A DNA stretch of 64,000 nucleotides, from NCBI GenBank assembly GCA_029945375.1, contig CM057062.1, positions 806,001 to 870,000 of the forward strand, in the 5' to 3' direction. The notes beneath the pieces are model-generated. The model did no database searches, was not told the origin of the DNA, and saw only the letters and a program-made list of their open reading frames with translations. The stretch is from Agaricus subrufescens (taxonomy: Eukaryota > Basidiomycota > Agaricomycetes > Agaricales > Agaricaceae). Made by a program: the position numbers and the translations under genes. Shown piece after piece: positions 23,170-33,449 of this stretch (positions are counted from its first letter, which is position 1; each line of letters opens with the position of its first letter).

Positions 23170-24914
23170 ATGCTGCAAACGATGCACAGTGAAGATGCAA
23201 TGGGTAAGTGCTCCAGAAATCAGCTCAATAGATCCTCAGACTTTCCATGAGCTCGCATAGGCACTAGCTTTCACAACGCTCACAATTTCACCATCAATGA
23301 CGGCTCCTTCAAGAACGAGACGCACTTCCACCTCATAACACCCGCATCCTCTCTAGTTCACGATTGGTTCTCGAACCATATCATTCGTGGTGCGGAGTTC
23401 GACTCTAGAGAGCGCGATCCACCACCTCGCTGTTACCGTGGCACGCGGCTGTATATCTTGAATCAGATTCAGGAAACTTCGCCTCCCACTACGGCCCAAA
23501 AACAGATACACAGACTGTTGTGGGTTCGAGGCGCCGCGGGCGTGGGTAAAACTGCCGTTATGCAGACAGTCGCAGAACTCGAACACGAGGATGAAGGAGC
23601 CATCGTGACTCTGTTCTTCCCTGAACGAGACGGGCACGATGATCCCCGGCTACTCTTCCCTACCATTGCCTACCAACTGACTTACTGCGATGAGGCCTAT
23701 CAAGACTATATCAGACGCTTGATGGTTCGGAACCCACGAATTCTCGATAGAACGATTTCTACCCAATTCAAGAAATTGATAGCTGAGCCTTTCATCCGAC
23801 ACGGTATTTTCATCCGACACGGTATTGGAAAAGGGAACAACAAACCTTTCGTTTTCATATTAGATGGATTAAACAAATGTGGGACATGTGAATGTAGATC
23901 GCATCTTCATTCTCGACCGTCCGCTGACGAGACACAGCGGGAGATAATTCGACTCGTCGGGGAGTTTATATCCGAGAACCCGTCCATTCCTATCCTATGG
24001 GTTTTTGCCAGTAGATCAGAAGCACATTTGACGTCTGCCTTTACGGATATTCCCCACGAAGAGATAAACATACCAATGGACTCCCCCGAGGCCCACGAAG
24101 ACGTCAAAAAGTATCTGCTCGGCGAGTTCCGCGAGATCCGAAAACGATACCCTAATCACATCTCATCGAAGCACTGGCCTGCAGACGATGATTTCCTGCG
24201 TGTCCAAACTGCGGCGTCCGGATTCTTTGCGTACGCCTCCACGATCACCAGATTCATCAAAGATGCCCAAATAGCCGACCCTGTCAACCAACTTCAGCTC
24301 ATCATCTTGTCTATCGCCCAGCGTAATAAGGGGGTCAAGTGTGGCGAGAATGACCCCTTTTCTCCCCTCGACGACATGTATACCACGATTCTTCAACAAA
24401 TTCGCGAACCTGCACTATGCCATGCTCAACAACTTATCGCGTTATACCTCATTCTCTCGACATTTGAACATTATCCCTCTCTATTAGTCGCGTGTAATAT
24501 CTTGGGTTTGAAGCAAAACGTTGCATATGGTTGTCTAGAAAAACTCTGTGCAGTTCTCGATATTCCATCAGCCGGTGCTGCTATCAAAAAGCCTTTAAAA
24601 ATACTCCATACTTCGTTCGCAGACTTCCTCCAGGAGCGTGCGACGTTTCGGACTGGTCTAGCGATTGACTTGGAGAAAGCGAAGAAACAGATACATCAAC
24701 GCTGCATCTATATATCCCAGGAAGTCAATAAACCCGGTAAGTGCCAATCCAGTGGTTGTATACGTTTTGACGAAACGCTACTGTGACAGGCAGGAGGGTC
24801 GGGGAACTTGGAGATATCCCCCTGAGTTGGTGTCCTGTAGATCCTTCTCTTGTGATGGATGTTCGCCGGAAAGTGTACGAGTACTCGGCAGAAATTTTCG
24901 TTCGCACCCTCTAG
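23170..24914 (+). CDS. NACHT NTPase (stand-alone, N-terminal NFTINDGSF motif)
   Basis: This is an NLR-like NTPase of 544 aa from exons 23170-23203, 23261-24736 and 24790-24914. The start is MLQTMHSEDAMG, and a second ATG at 23182 is equally possible. A short Asn-rich motif follows (FHNAHNFTINDGSFKNE, residues about 14-30), then the conserved EFDSRERDPPPRCYRGTR, the P-loop RGAAGVGKTAVMQ (about residue 100), and Walker B VFILDGLNKCG (about 208), in which the acidic residues after DG are replaced. C-terminal landmarks are SGFFAYASTITRFIKD, KILHTSFADFLQER and a third exon with GELGDIPLSWCPVD. No C-terminal sensor repeats are present. A short IRHG-I-FIRHG-I tandem duplication occurs near 23795-23825 and is absent from its paralogue at 30.4 kb. 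Its role is presumably in non-self recognition or cell death, as for other fungal NACHT proteins; this is inferred from the family. Confidence 0.88.
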
Positions 24915-25051
24915 ACGATAGTGGCTTTGGACTTGTTGGAGAGCATTTCGTTATTTTTTGGGGATGTGTTTTTTTGTGGTACAAATTTGTAATGTAAATG
25001 TAAATAGGTACAAATAAACCGTCTCAACCGTCTTCCATTCAGGTTGGTGAT
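24915..25051. other. Spacer between NACHT gene and CFA20 relic
   Basis: Probably the 3' untranslated region of the NACHT gene. Nothing else is recognised. Confidence 0.4.
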
Positions 25052-25200
25052 GTTCACCAACTTTCTCCAACTTCCCTAATCTTACTATTTTCGTCCGCCA
25101 GCATTGAAAATAAGAACGATTTTCGTGTCCGCTTGCTATGAAATCCAATTTTTCATCCGCCTATGTATTCCTAGACCAGGAGTGCTTCTTTGATTTATCA
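25052..25200 (+). pseudogene. Relic of the 5' end of a CFA20-domain gene
   Basis: The stretch beginning GTGATGTTCACCAAC and continuing through TACTATTTTCGTC aligns by eye with the first ~50 bp of the CFA20 gene at 32.44 kb, and further patches match (TTCGTGTCCGCTT, AGTGCTTCTTTGATT). The frame is destroyed by indels, and nothing after about 25200 matches. Both the relic and the intact gene sit directly behind closely related NACHT genes, so the block NACHT plus CFA20 was duplicated and this copy decayed. Confidence 0.7.
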
Positions 25201-25589
25201 CTTCAAATCATATCGCTTCGAGATTCCCTTTTCCACGATTACCAGAAATATATACGCTGACGTCACTGCACTGATAGTAATAGGATTCCACAATGAACCG
25301 CAGGGCCCCGACGAGGTTTCTTTTCATTGGGGGACATTTTTTAAAAAGTTTAGTTTACCCTTCACCCAGTGGACCTGTGTTTTACATTAAGACGATATAA
25401 CGCCGTCTTTACGCAAATCGTTCGATCTTTAACAAAACACGGATCCTAAGAACTGAAAGATTAATTTATTTGACAATCGCAGTCAAAGCAGTATCGAATC
25501 TCTTCTCGAGCTGAACCAAGCGCGAGCTAACCATGATGAAAACGAAGTAGATATGGAATTCAATCGTAGTAACTAATCGTCCTCCAACC
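25201..25589. other. Intergenic, no gene recognised
   Basis: AT-rich spacer between the relic and the stop codon of the minus-strand NACHT module. Confidence 0.45.
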
Positions 25590-27236
25590 CTATAGTAATC
25601 TAGGTTCCCACAGGGATGCCAAGGTCCGAGCAGCGAACATATAAACATTTTTTCTTTGTTGCTTAACGTCGCCTTCTGACCAAGTAAGCTGTATACTTTC
25701 AAGTCCTCCAGCTTTTCAGTCACCAAATTAAAAAAAATTTAGATAAATGTGATCATAATTGTAGGGCAAAGGAAAGTGACTTACGAGTGCCGCTCGCTTG
25801 TTGGGCAATACTTGTACAACACCGCAGTATCTCCATCCTATAAGCTGCGAACTCGATGTGGTGAGCACCGGACCTAGCAGGATCTAAAAGGAACTCTTCA
25901 AACGAGCTATGCAAGAACTTGAGTGGACGGGCACCCGCAAAGTCATCTGGGGGGATATCCAGAAGGGTCGAAAGTTGATTCAGCGAGGGATAAACATCGT
26001 CTCTGGATAGCCGAAGTATATTGCATGCGACTACCATCGAGGGAGGCATATTGGATAGCCTAACAGAGAAAACGAGGAAGAGACTGATTAAACGCATAGC
26101 AATAGACAGTTCTGATGGGGAAGCTTGACGGAGCGCGTTACCGTATAAACGATCAAGGGTAGCGAAAGGACTCATATCACGACTGTGGCCCGTAATGTAA
26201 GCGATCGCAGACCTGAGTTGCCCAACAGGATCAGCTTCACTTGGGTCGCCTACAAAATCGATGATGCTTGCAGCGAATGCGAAGTATCCAGAGGCCGCAA
26301 TCATTACGCAAAGAAGATCATCTTCACTTGGCCACATTTTTGGAACACGAGTTGGAAATCGTTTGCAGATCGCATTAAACTCGTTGCGAAGAAAGTCCCC
26401 CATATCCTCCAATGCATCATCGGAGTTAACGGCTATCTCAAGTTTCGTAGCTCGAAGTGGAGTGGACAAGGCCAGTAGTTCCGGAGGATTACTGATGATC
26501 CACGAAATACGCTCTGTAGTAGCAGTGGAGGTATAATGGCTGATCAGTCGGACGATCTCGGCATATGATTCCTTGTCCATTCCGCCCCCATCCAAACCGT
26601 CTAAGATGACCAACGGCGGTTCCAGCGGCGTTTCTTCAAAATGTCGCATACCCCATGGCTCAACGATCAGCTCGTCGAATTGCTTTTGCAGTGACTCATA
26701 GGGCTCTGGTTGACGACGGCCTAGTACCTCCAAGATGCCATTTGCATATGACTCGTCTTGGAGAGCCAATTGATACGCCACAATAGGAATGACTAGACGA
26801 TCAAAGTTCTTGAATTCTTCAGAAAACCTTGGTTCATGAAAGATAGTAGCGACAGTTCTTCTATTTTCGCTTTCTCGCTTCGCCAGCGTCTGCAAAATGG
26901 CAGTCTTTCCTACGCCTGCTACGCCACGAATGAACAATAACCTGTCCCGTACATCGGCGCCCTGAACACAGGATCGGACTTTCCTCAAAATCTTCTCTCG
27001 GGTATCAGAGTGGCAGCGCGGTCGTGCGCCATTAAGGTGTGAGTTAAGTAAGGCGAGGTCCACAATATGTTGACCAAATACGGCTGATACTATACGAAAT
27101 ACAGGTGTGAATCTACGACTGCCGGTTGAGTTGCGCGATGGATGTAGAACTTACGTCGATCTTCTCTAGTCAGGGGATGTGGAGAGGGTGTATCATCGGT
27201 TGTACGACCCGGGGTCCTCGTACTTCGTGCTTGCAT
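25590..27236 (-). CDS. NACHT NTPase module 2 (probably fused behind module 3)
   Basis: As a separate gene, exons 27155-27236, 25785-27089 and 25590-25711 give 502 aa starting MQARSTRTPGRTTDD. Key motifs are the P-loop RGVAGVGKTAILQ, Walker B PLVILDGLDGGG, SGYFAFAASIIDFVGDPS and PLKFLHSSFEEFLLD, with a last exon ending VYMFAARTLASLWEPRLL. It is a close paralogue of module 1 with the same intron positions and phases. The start codon lies only 13 bp from the stop of the upstream gene on the same strand, which leaves no room for a promoter and terminator. An intron at 27230-27278 with good borders joins the upstream frame to this one in phase, removing that ATG. I favour the fused reading. The module lacks the Asn-rich N-terminal motif of the stand-alone genes and has DGLDG rather than DGLDE in Walker B. 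Confidence 0.8.
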
Positions 27237-27249
27237 CGAACGGTAAATA

Positions 27250-29395
27250 TTATTCACGTAACAAGGCTGACGACTTACAATGTAAGCAGACGTACTGAAA
27301 ATGCTGAAATTGAGTGGCCAACAAATCTGTGCAAAACTCGGTCTGGAACTCCGGGTCTCCTCGTTGAATCCCAGTTGTAACTTCCCCGACCGCCAGTTTA
27401 TACAAGCTCAATCGTGTTCGCATATTATCCCAACTAATTCCCTCACCAACCGGCCAACTTAACGAAATTTTGTCGACAGTACGAGCATCGCGATCTAGCT
27501 TGCCATAACGAAAATAATAATCCACATCGTCAAGACGAATGTCACGAGGAGCTTCCTTTAGTACTCTAAAAGCGCATTTGGCTCTCATCTGTCGTGCTTC
27601 GTGTTTGATATCAGAGGAGAGGCCGGACCTGGATATGTAGTCAATGAATGATTCGTGCCAAGGGTCAAGTGCTCGCTTGTATGCTTCATTCCGGCCGGGG
27701 AAGTTCAAGACCGAAGGAAGGTGATTAACAGCAGCATAAGCTTCATCAGCGGTCATACCCAACAAATTGCACAAGACGATAAAGTTCCTGCTACTAGCGA
27801 AATTCTTCAAGGCCGAATCCCAATGTGATACCAGCGCCAGCAAGAGCTTTCGAGTGTGTACCATGATTTGGGGCGGAACGCGGGACAGAGTCTGGCGATA
27901 CAATGCATCAAGTGGAGCCATCGCATGCTGTTCTTGTGGCACGTTGGGCATTGGGAGACCATCTATGATATTCAGGACGTCGGACAACCGCGACACTGGG
28001 CTTCCAAAGAGTGGATCGCCGATGTATTCCGTGACAGTCTTCGCATAGACAAAAAGCCCGCCCGCAGCATTGACCAGTTTTGACAAATCCTGTGCATCAG
28101 GCCAACATGAATTGAGTGAATTTGACGCTGATTGGATCTCCGCCAACTCTTGGTGAAGAAATTGCCCAACATCGCGACGAGCTTCGTCAGAATCTACGGT
28201 GATCTCCTCCTTCTCATAAACTGGTACGACCTCAGCTCTCGAAAAGAAGCTTGCGATGTGTACCTCGGGACGGCTGGAAACAAGCCATACGAGGGGCGAA
28301 GAAGGATATGTGATACAGAAATTAGCGATAAGGTGAAGGAGCTCAAGTTCGATGCGGGGGGAGTGGCACTCATCAAGGCCATCAATGATCACCGATGCAG
28401 GGCCGGCAGAGGTAAGGTGAGGGTGATCGCGAAAGGGTTCGACAATGAATTTTTTGAACTGGACTGGCATCGACGAATAAAGGAGGGAAGGGTCACGGGA
28501 GACCTTGTCCAGGATGACATGACGGTACACCTCTGATTTGACAGCAAACTGGTAAGATACGGTCATGACGGCCCTGGTTACATCATCGCGTCCGTTAGTA
28601 GAGAAGAAGACTGACGCGTTCAAGGCACCAAGGAGGTCTTGAGTTTCAGCGACGCTCTGCATGATGGCAGACTTTCCTACCCCGGCTGCCCCGAAAACCC
28701 AGCGCATCCTTTTCTCCTCGTCGTAGCGTGTGGTGGAACGTAGACATCGTTCAAGGATAGACAGGCGTGTCTCTGGATGGCATCGCGGGGGAGGGTAACG
28801 ATTAGAGGAATCAAACGCTGCTCCAATGATCGTCTCCTTCAGAAGATCCTTCATGACTGACAGGGGGTAATTAATAATGGCTACAAAACAAACGTGTTGC
28901 TTACAATTTGTTGAAAGGTTATAGTGGCTCACGGGAACTAGCAGAAAAACAGCTCAGTAGGGAAAAATTGCGCGATGTGTCAATTTCTCACAGTTCAGGT
29001 CACTGTCGACAAAGGTTGAATTGGTGACAGTGAAGTCACTGCTGTTAAAAAATGTTGCGTTCTGGCGCAGTGGCGACTGCTCCTTTTCTGAAGGCCTCTT
29101 TTTGCACTTTAAGGTCGCTGTCAACAAGTGAATTTTGCGAGAGACCCACAATCTGCTCGAAACTGTCCTGTTCCTGGCGCTTCAGCTGTGACGAGTCCAG
29201 ATCAGCGGCATCCTTTGAATACTTCAACACTATGGCTCGCAAGTGAAATGTACATGGGAGACTCACGCCCTTTTCGGATAAAGGTAGTTGTGAAGGCGCT
29301 ACCAGAGACGTGCCAGTGGCAGCAAGCACCTCCTGCTCAGGATCACTGTGCGTAGAGAAAGAGGAAGTGGGGGGTTGAAAAGAAAACTCAGCCAT
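27250..29395 (-). CDS. NACHT NTPase module 3 (first half of a probable double-NACHT protein)
   Basis: The exons proposed are 29150-29395, 28992-29061, 28905-28937 and a main exon from 28856. The start is MAEFSFQPPTSSFSTHSD. Exon 2 carries FFNSSDFTVTNSTFVDSDLN, the counterpart of the Asn-rich motif in the two plus-strand NACHT genes. Then come GAAFDSSNRYPPPRCHPETR, P-loop GAAGVGKSAIMQ, a canonical Walker B SVIIDGLDEC (the only one of the five with DGLDE), VWLVSSRPEVHI and GGLFVYAKTVTEYIGDP. Read to the first stop it ends at 27250. If spliced at 27278 it continues in phase into module 2 and gives 1,142 aa. Exon 1 is the least certain part: its frame must be joined to exon 2 by an 88-nt intron, and a neighbouring repeat of the TTGTTGACAGCGACC type lies inside that intron. 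The role is inferred to be NLR-like switching. Confidence 0.78.
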
Positions 29396-30444
29396 GTTGA
29401 ACGGTGGCAGAGCCTGAGCTTGGCTTGGGCAAGAGCAGACTCATCCCAGTTGGGGTGGCATCGGAGAATCCTGAGAATCTCCCTCCTTAATCAAACCCAT
29501 ACTTTGTTCGCGTTTGGCCGAGTCCGCTATATGACGTACGCACGTGAGTCGGCTGGGTAGGAGCCTGAGATTATTACCCAGTCATTTGTGTGACATACGT
29601 AACATTTTGTATTGAAACCGTGACACTATTACCGTCTTGTCCTGATAAAGATTAAGTGATGCCTGTTGTCTTATTCAGATAGAAAAAATGATAATATTTC
29701 AACAATGATTTAATAATCCAGCCACCTTATTGATTCAGCGGCGCATTGTACAGGTGATTTGTGGTAATTTACTGCCAGTAAAAAACTCAGTAGGACGAGT
29801 ACCATAAGTCCTCCAAGGTGTTCCACCCAAAGTGGTAATGAGAGTCCACGAGGTCTATAATTCTAACCACAATAATTTCTAATATATGCTGTTTCTCCAG
29901 ATGCTGTTAACCTATACCATCTCCCGCGTAGATCGCAAGAAGTCGTTATTCATCAGGTTCTGCACCGTTTTTAGTAAAGACCCTTCGACCTGTCATCGAA
30001 GTTTCTCGGATTTCTCCGGTGCTGCGACTCTGGAACTTGTCCGCTGCCAGGGGAGGAACCTCACCAGTTGGATCCCGGATTTTTTTGATGCTCTCCTCCT
30101 CTGCATAGCTGTTTACTGGAGAAAGAGCTCTTGAATAGAGCGAAACCTCGTAAGCTAACATCCATTAACCATCCGTTAATTCCAAGCTTGAGCCAATGTA
30201 CAAACAAATAACCTATGCAATGCTGCTCTTGGTCCATGCTCGCTGGGCCACGTTTGGCCAAGCTTGTAGACTGGAGTGGCGCACGCAATCACAAGCATAT
30301 CTTTCGCTCATTTACTCCTCCGGAAATAAGCCGGGGCCTAGTCAGTTTATGTTTGCAGTCACGGGCGCCCTGATGAGATTCATTCCCACTCGATGACAAG
30401 TAAGCGCTCGCATCACTCTTCTCACCCACTGCACACCAAGAACA
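29396..30444. other. Intergenic between divergent NACHT genes
   Basis: About 1 kb without a recognised gene. It separates the starts of a minus-strand and a plus-strand NACHT gene and probably contains both promoters. No specific element was identified. Confidence 0.45.
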
Positions 30445-32158
30445 ATGAGCAATAGTAATGCATTGAGTGAGTACCTTCTAATATCCTATCGATCTATTCA
30501 TCTGTGAGCTGGCGCTGTAGATATCGGTAGTTTTCCCAATGCTAGCCATTTCAATATCTACGGCGGCTCTTTCAACGAAAACCACCTCTACGGCGAACAA
30601 ACACCCATCTCTATGCTAGTGTGCAAATTGTTCAAAAAACACATCATTTTTGGTGTGGAATTCGACTCAGACGAACGCGATCCACCACCTCGCTGCTATC
30701 CTGGGACACGGTCACATATCTTGAATCAAATTCAAAGCATATCACCTCACACAGCCGAAACGCAGGTGCACAGACTGCTGTGGGTTAGAGGAGCAGCAGG
30801 AGTAGGTAAGACTGCTGTCATGCAGACGGTCGCAGAAGTCGAAGACAACGGCGAAGGGGTCGTTGTGACTTTGTTCTTCCCTGAACGAGACGGACCAAAT
30901 GATCCCCGCTTACTCTTCCCTACCCTTGCCTACCAACTCACTTACTGCAATGACGCCTATCAAGACTATATCAAGCGCTTGATGGCTCGGAACCCACGAA
31001 TCCTCGAGAAATCCATTTCCACCCAGTTCAAATATCTGATCGCGGAGCCCTTTATTCGTCATGATATTGGAAAGGGGAACAATAAACCTTTCGTTTTTGT
31101 GTTAGACGGATTGAATATGTGTGGAACCTGCAAATACGGACCAGATTTTCAATCCCGATCATCCGCCGACGACAAACAGCGGGAAATAATCCAACTCGTC
31201 GGAAATTTCGTATCTGAAAACCCGTCCACACCTATCCTATGGGTTCTTGCCAGTCGACCTGAAGCTCATCTGACCGCCGCATTTACAGACGTTCCTCACA
31301 AAGAGATAAACATACCCATGGACTCACCCGAGGCCCACGAAGACGTCAAAAAGTATCTGCTTGGCGAGTTTTGCGACATCCAAAAACGGTATCCTAATCA
31401 CATCTCATCGACGGACTGGCCTGCGGCCGAGGATTTCGTCCGTGTCGAAACTGCGGCGTCCGGATTCTTTGCGTACGCCTCCACGATCACCAGATTTATC
31501 AAAGATACCCAAATAGCCAACCCTATCAATCAACTTCAGCTCGTTATCTTATCTATCTCTCAGAACAAAGGAGCCCTCTGTGGCGAACAGAACCCCTTTT
31601 CCTCTCTTGACGACATATATATCACCATTCTTCAACAAATTCGCGAACCTACCCTACGTCACGCTCAGCAACTCATCGCGTTATACCTCATTCTCTCGGA
31701 TTCTTATCGCTCGCCATCTCTACTGGTGGCGTGTAACGTTTTGGGCTTAAAGCAACACGATGCGTATGGTTGTCTTGAAAAACTTCCTGCCGTCCTAGAC
31801 GTTCCATCAGCACGTGAAGCTATCACGAAGCCTTTGAGAATACTCCATACTTCATTTACGGACTTCCTCCTAAACCGCGCGTCCTTCTGCGCCGGCCTAT
31901 CAGTTGACCTAGAAAAAGCGAAAAAACAAATACATCAATGTTGTATTAGTATCATCCAGACCGTCAATAAGCCTGGTAAGCGTCGGTTAAATAGTGGTGT
32001 GTGTTTGTCGTAATGCCCTCGTGACAGATAGAGAGATCGGGGAACTTGGAGATATTTCCCTGAGTTGGTGTCCTGGGGACCTACCTGCTGGCAACGTGGT
32101 AGATATTCGTCGTCAAGTATACGAGTATGCCGCGGAGGCCTTTCTTTGCGCCTTTTAG
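30445..32158 (+). CDS. NACHT NTPase (stand-alone, paralogue of the 23.2-kb gene)
   Basis: This gene encodes 535 aa from exons 30445-30466, 30521-31975 and 32028-32158. The start is MSNSNALNIGSFPNASHFNI followed by YGGSFNENH, the same Asn/Gly/Phe motif as in its paralogue. Then come EFDSDERDPPPRCYPGTR, P-loop RGAAGVGKTAVMQ (about residue 95), Walker B VFVLDGLNMCG (about 196), SGFFAYASTITRFIKD and RILHTSFTDFLLNR. A final exon has GELGDISLSWCPGD and ends VYEYAAEAFLCAF. It is very similar to the gene at 23.2 kb along its whole length, including intron phases. It has no C-terminal repeat domain. The Walker B region again lacks the acidic residues after DG. The CFA20 gene follows in the same orientation. 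Confidence 0.9.
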
Positions 32159-32446
32159 AAGGCAGGGACTGGACGAATGAAATCTTTTGTCAATGGATCG
32201 ATTTTCTCGATATCTCTTGCCTTGTGTAGGCCCTCTCTAGGTATAGATTGAGCATAATTTTTTGGGTGGTTTGAATTTGGTAGAATTGAGAGAAGAGTTT
32301 GAACAGGGAAAAGGAGAATGGCACGGAGAAGGATCCGTCCTCGGGCGGGTGTCCGGAGTCCCTAGAGTGTGCTTACCAAAAATGGTAGCTACAGTCAATA
32401 AGTGCATACAAATAACTCACCTCACGCTGTTTTCGATCAGGCGGTG

Positions 32447-33449
32447 ATGTTCACCAACCTACTACAACCTCCCTCTATCTCATTATTTTCGTCTACCAGC
32501 TCTGAGCCACTACAACTCTGGACTGTCAAAACAGATGACACGTACAAACACGACTCTTGTGTCCGCTTTCTGCCCGACACTACCTCTCAATCACCATACT
32601 CCAAAAGTGCTTCCTTGATTCCACCACCTCCGCTCGTAGAACTCGGAGGCGCCGAGCGAGGATCAGAACAGGAATCAGAAAATCTAGGCTACAATTTAGA
32701 GCAAACTGTACTCCAAATCCAATCCCCAAAGTTACCAACCACTTTCATTCAATGCCCGCCACTTCGGAGTCGTTCGCCATTGGGCTTAAAACACTCCTGG
32801 ATGCATTTACAAGTTCGAAATATGGGCAGGGATTGGTCTTTTGAAGTCGGACTAGTCGACAATTCCGGGCGAACAGGAGTGGTTCGAATGTCAACATTCC
32901 AGGTATATATCAGGGTTCCAACTAATCCCCGATCTTGATGCTCCACTTGAACATGCCTTCATACTTTGATTTTATTTTTATTTCCGCCTTGTTGGAATGA
33001 AACACAAAGTTAATCACCATTTTTTTTCTTGACAGAAACAACCGAGACTCAAGCTCAGTCGGGGCGCCGAAAATACTTTACCTTTGCTCCATTTACCACT
33101 ATCATTTCCCTCTCGATCATCTCGGCCTCTTACAGCTTGGACGACCATCGACCTCTACCTCCCGACTTTCATCCCCTATTTCTCTCACACCAATCTCCTA
33201 GCGAGGGAAGAAGCAGGTGGTAATCACGAACTCAATCAAAATCAAAGTCAAGACAACGAAAACCGTTCGGGAGCACAGTGGGATGGCAGTCCAAGCCTCC
33301 CCCGTGCGAGTACACTCCCATCCGGTTCATACTCACATATTTCGTATATCCGTGTATACGCCACTTGCCGTTTGAGGAGGATCTGGTTCGACGAAAATGG
33401 TCCCGATCAAAATGTACCATGGGAATTCGAGCTCTACTCTTCGGACTAG
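32447..33449 (+). CDS. CFA20 (CFAP20/WDR90-type) domain protein
   Basis: Exons 32447-32902 and 33036-33449 give 289 aa. The start MFTNLLQPPSISLFSSTSSE and then PLQLWTVKTD match the opening of CFAP20, a conserved ciliary microtubule inner protein in flagellated eukaryotes. Later blocks also fit: LEQTVLQIQSPKLPTTFIQC, WSFEVGLVDNSGR, PLTAWTTIDLYLP and YIRVYATCRLRRIWFDENG. A Gly/Ser/Pro-rich insert (about residues 45-80) and an acidic Asn/Gln-rich insert near the C-terminal third make it longer than CFAP20 (about 190 aa). Basidiomycetes have no cilia, so the role here is unknown. Nuclear or RNA-polymerase-associated roles reported for CFAP20 elsewhere offer one possibility, but this is inference. 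The 133-nt intron is longer than its neighbours. Confidence 0.8.

Noticed and set aside
27250..27330. C-terminus ending HCKSSALLRE as the true end of module 3
   Set aside because: The last residues read into a strong GTAAGT donor. The 13-bp gap to the next start and the phase-consistent splice make this end less likely, though it is kept as the alternative in the feature table.
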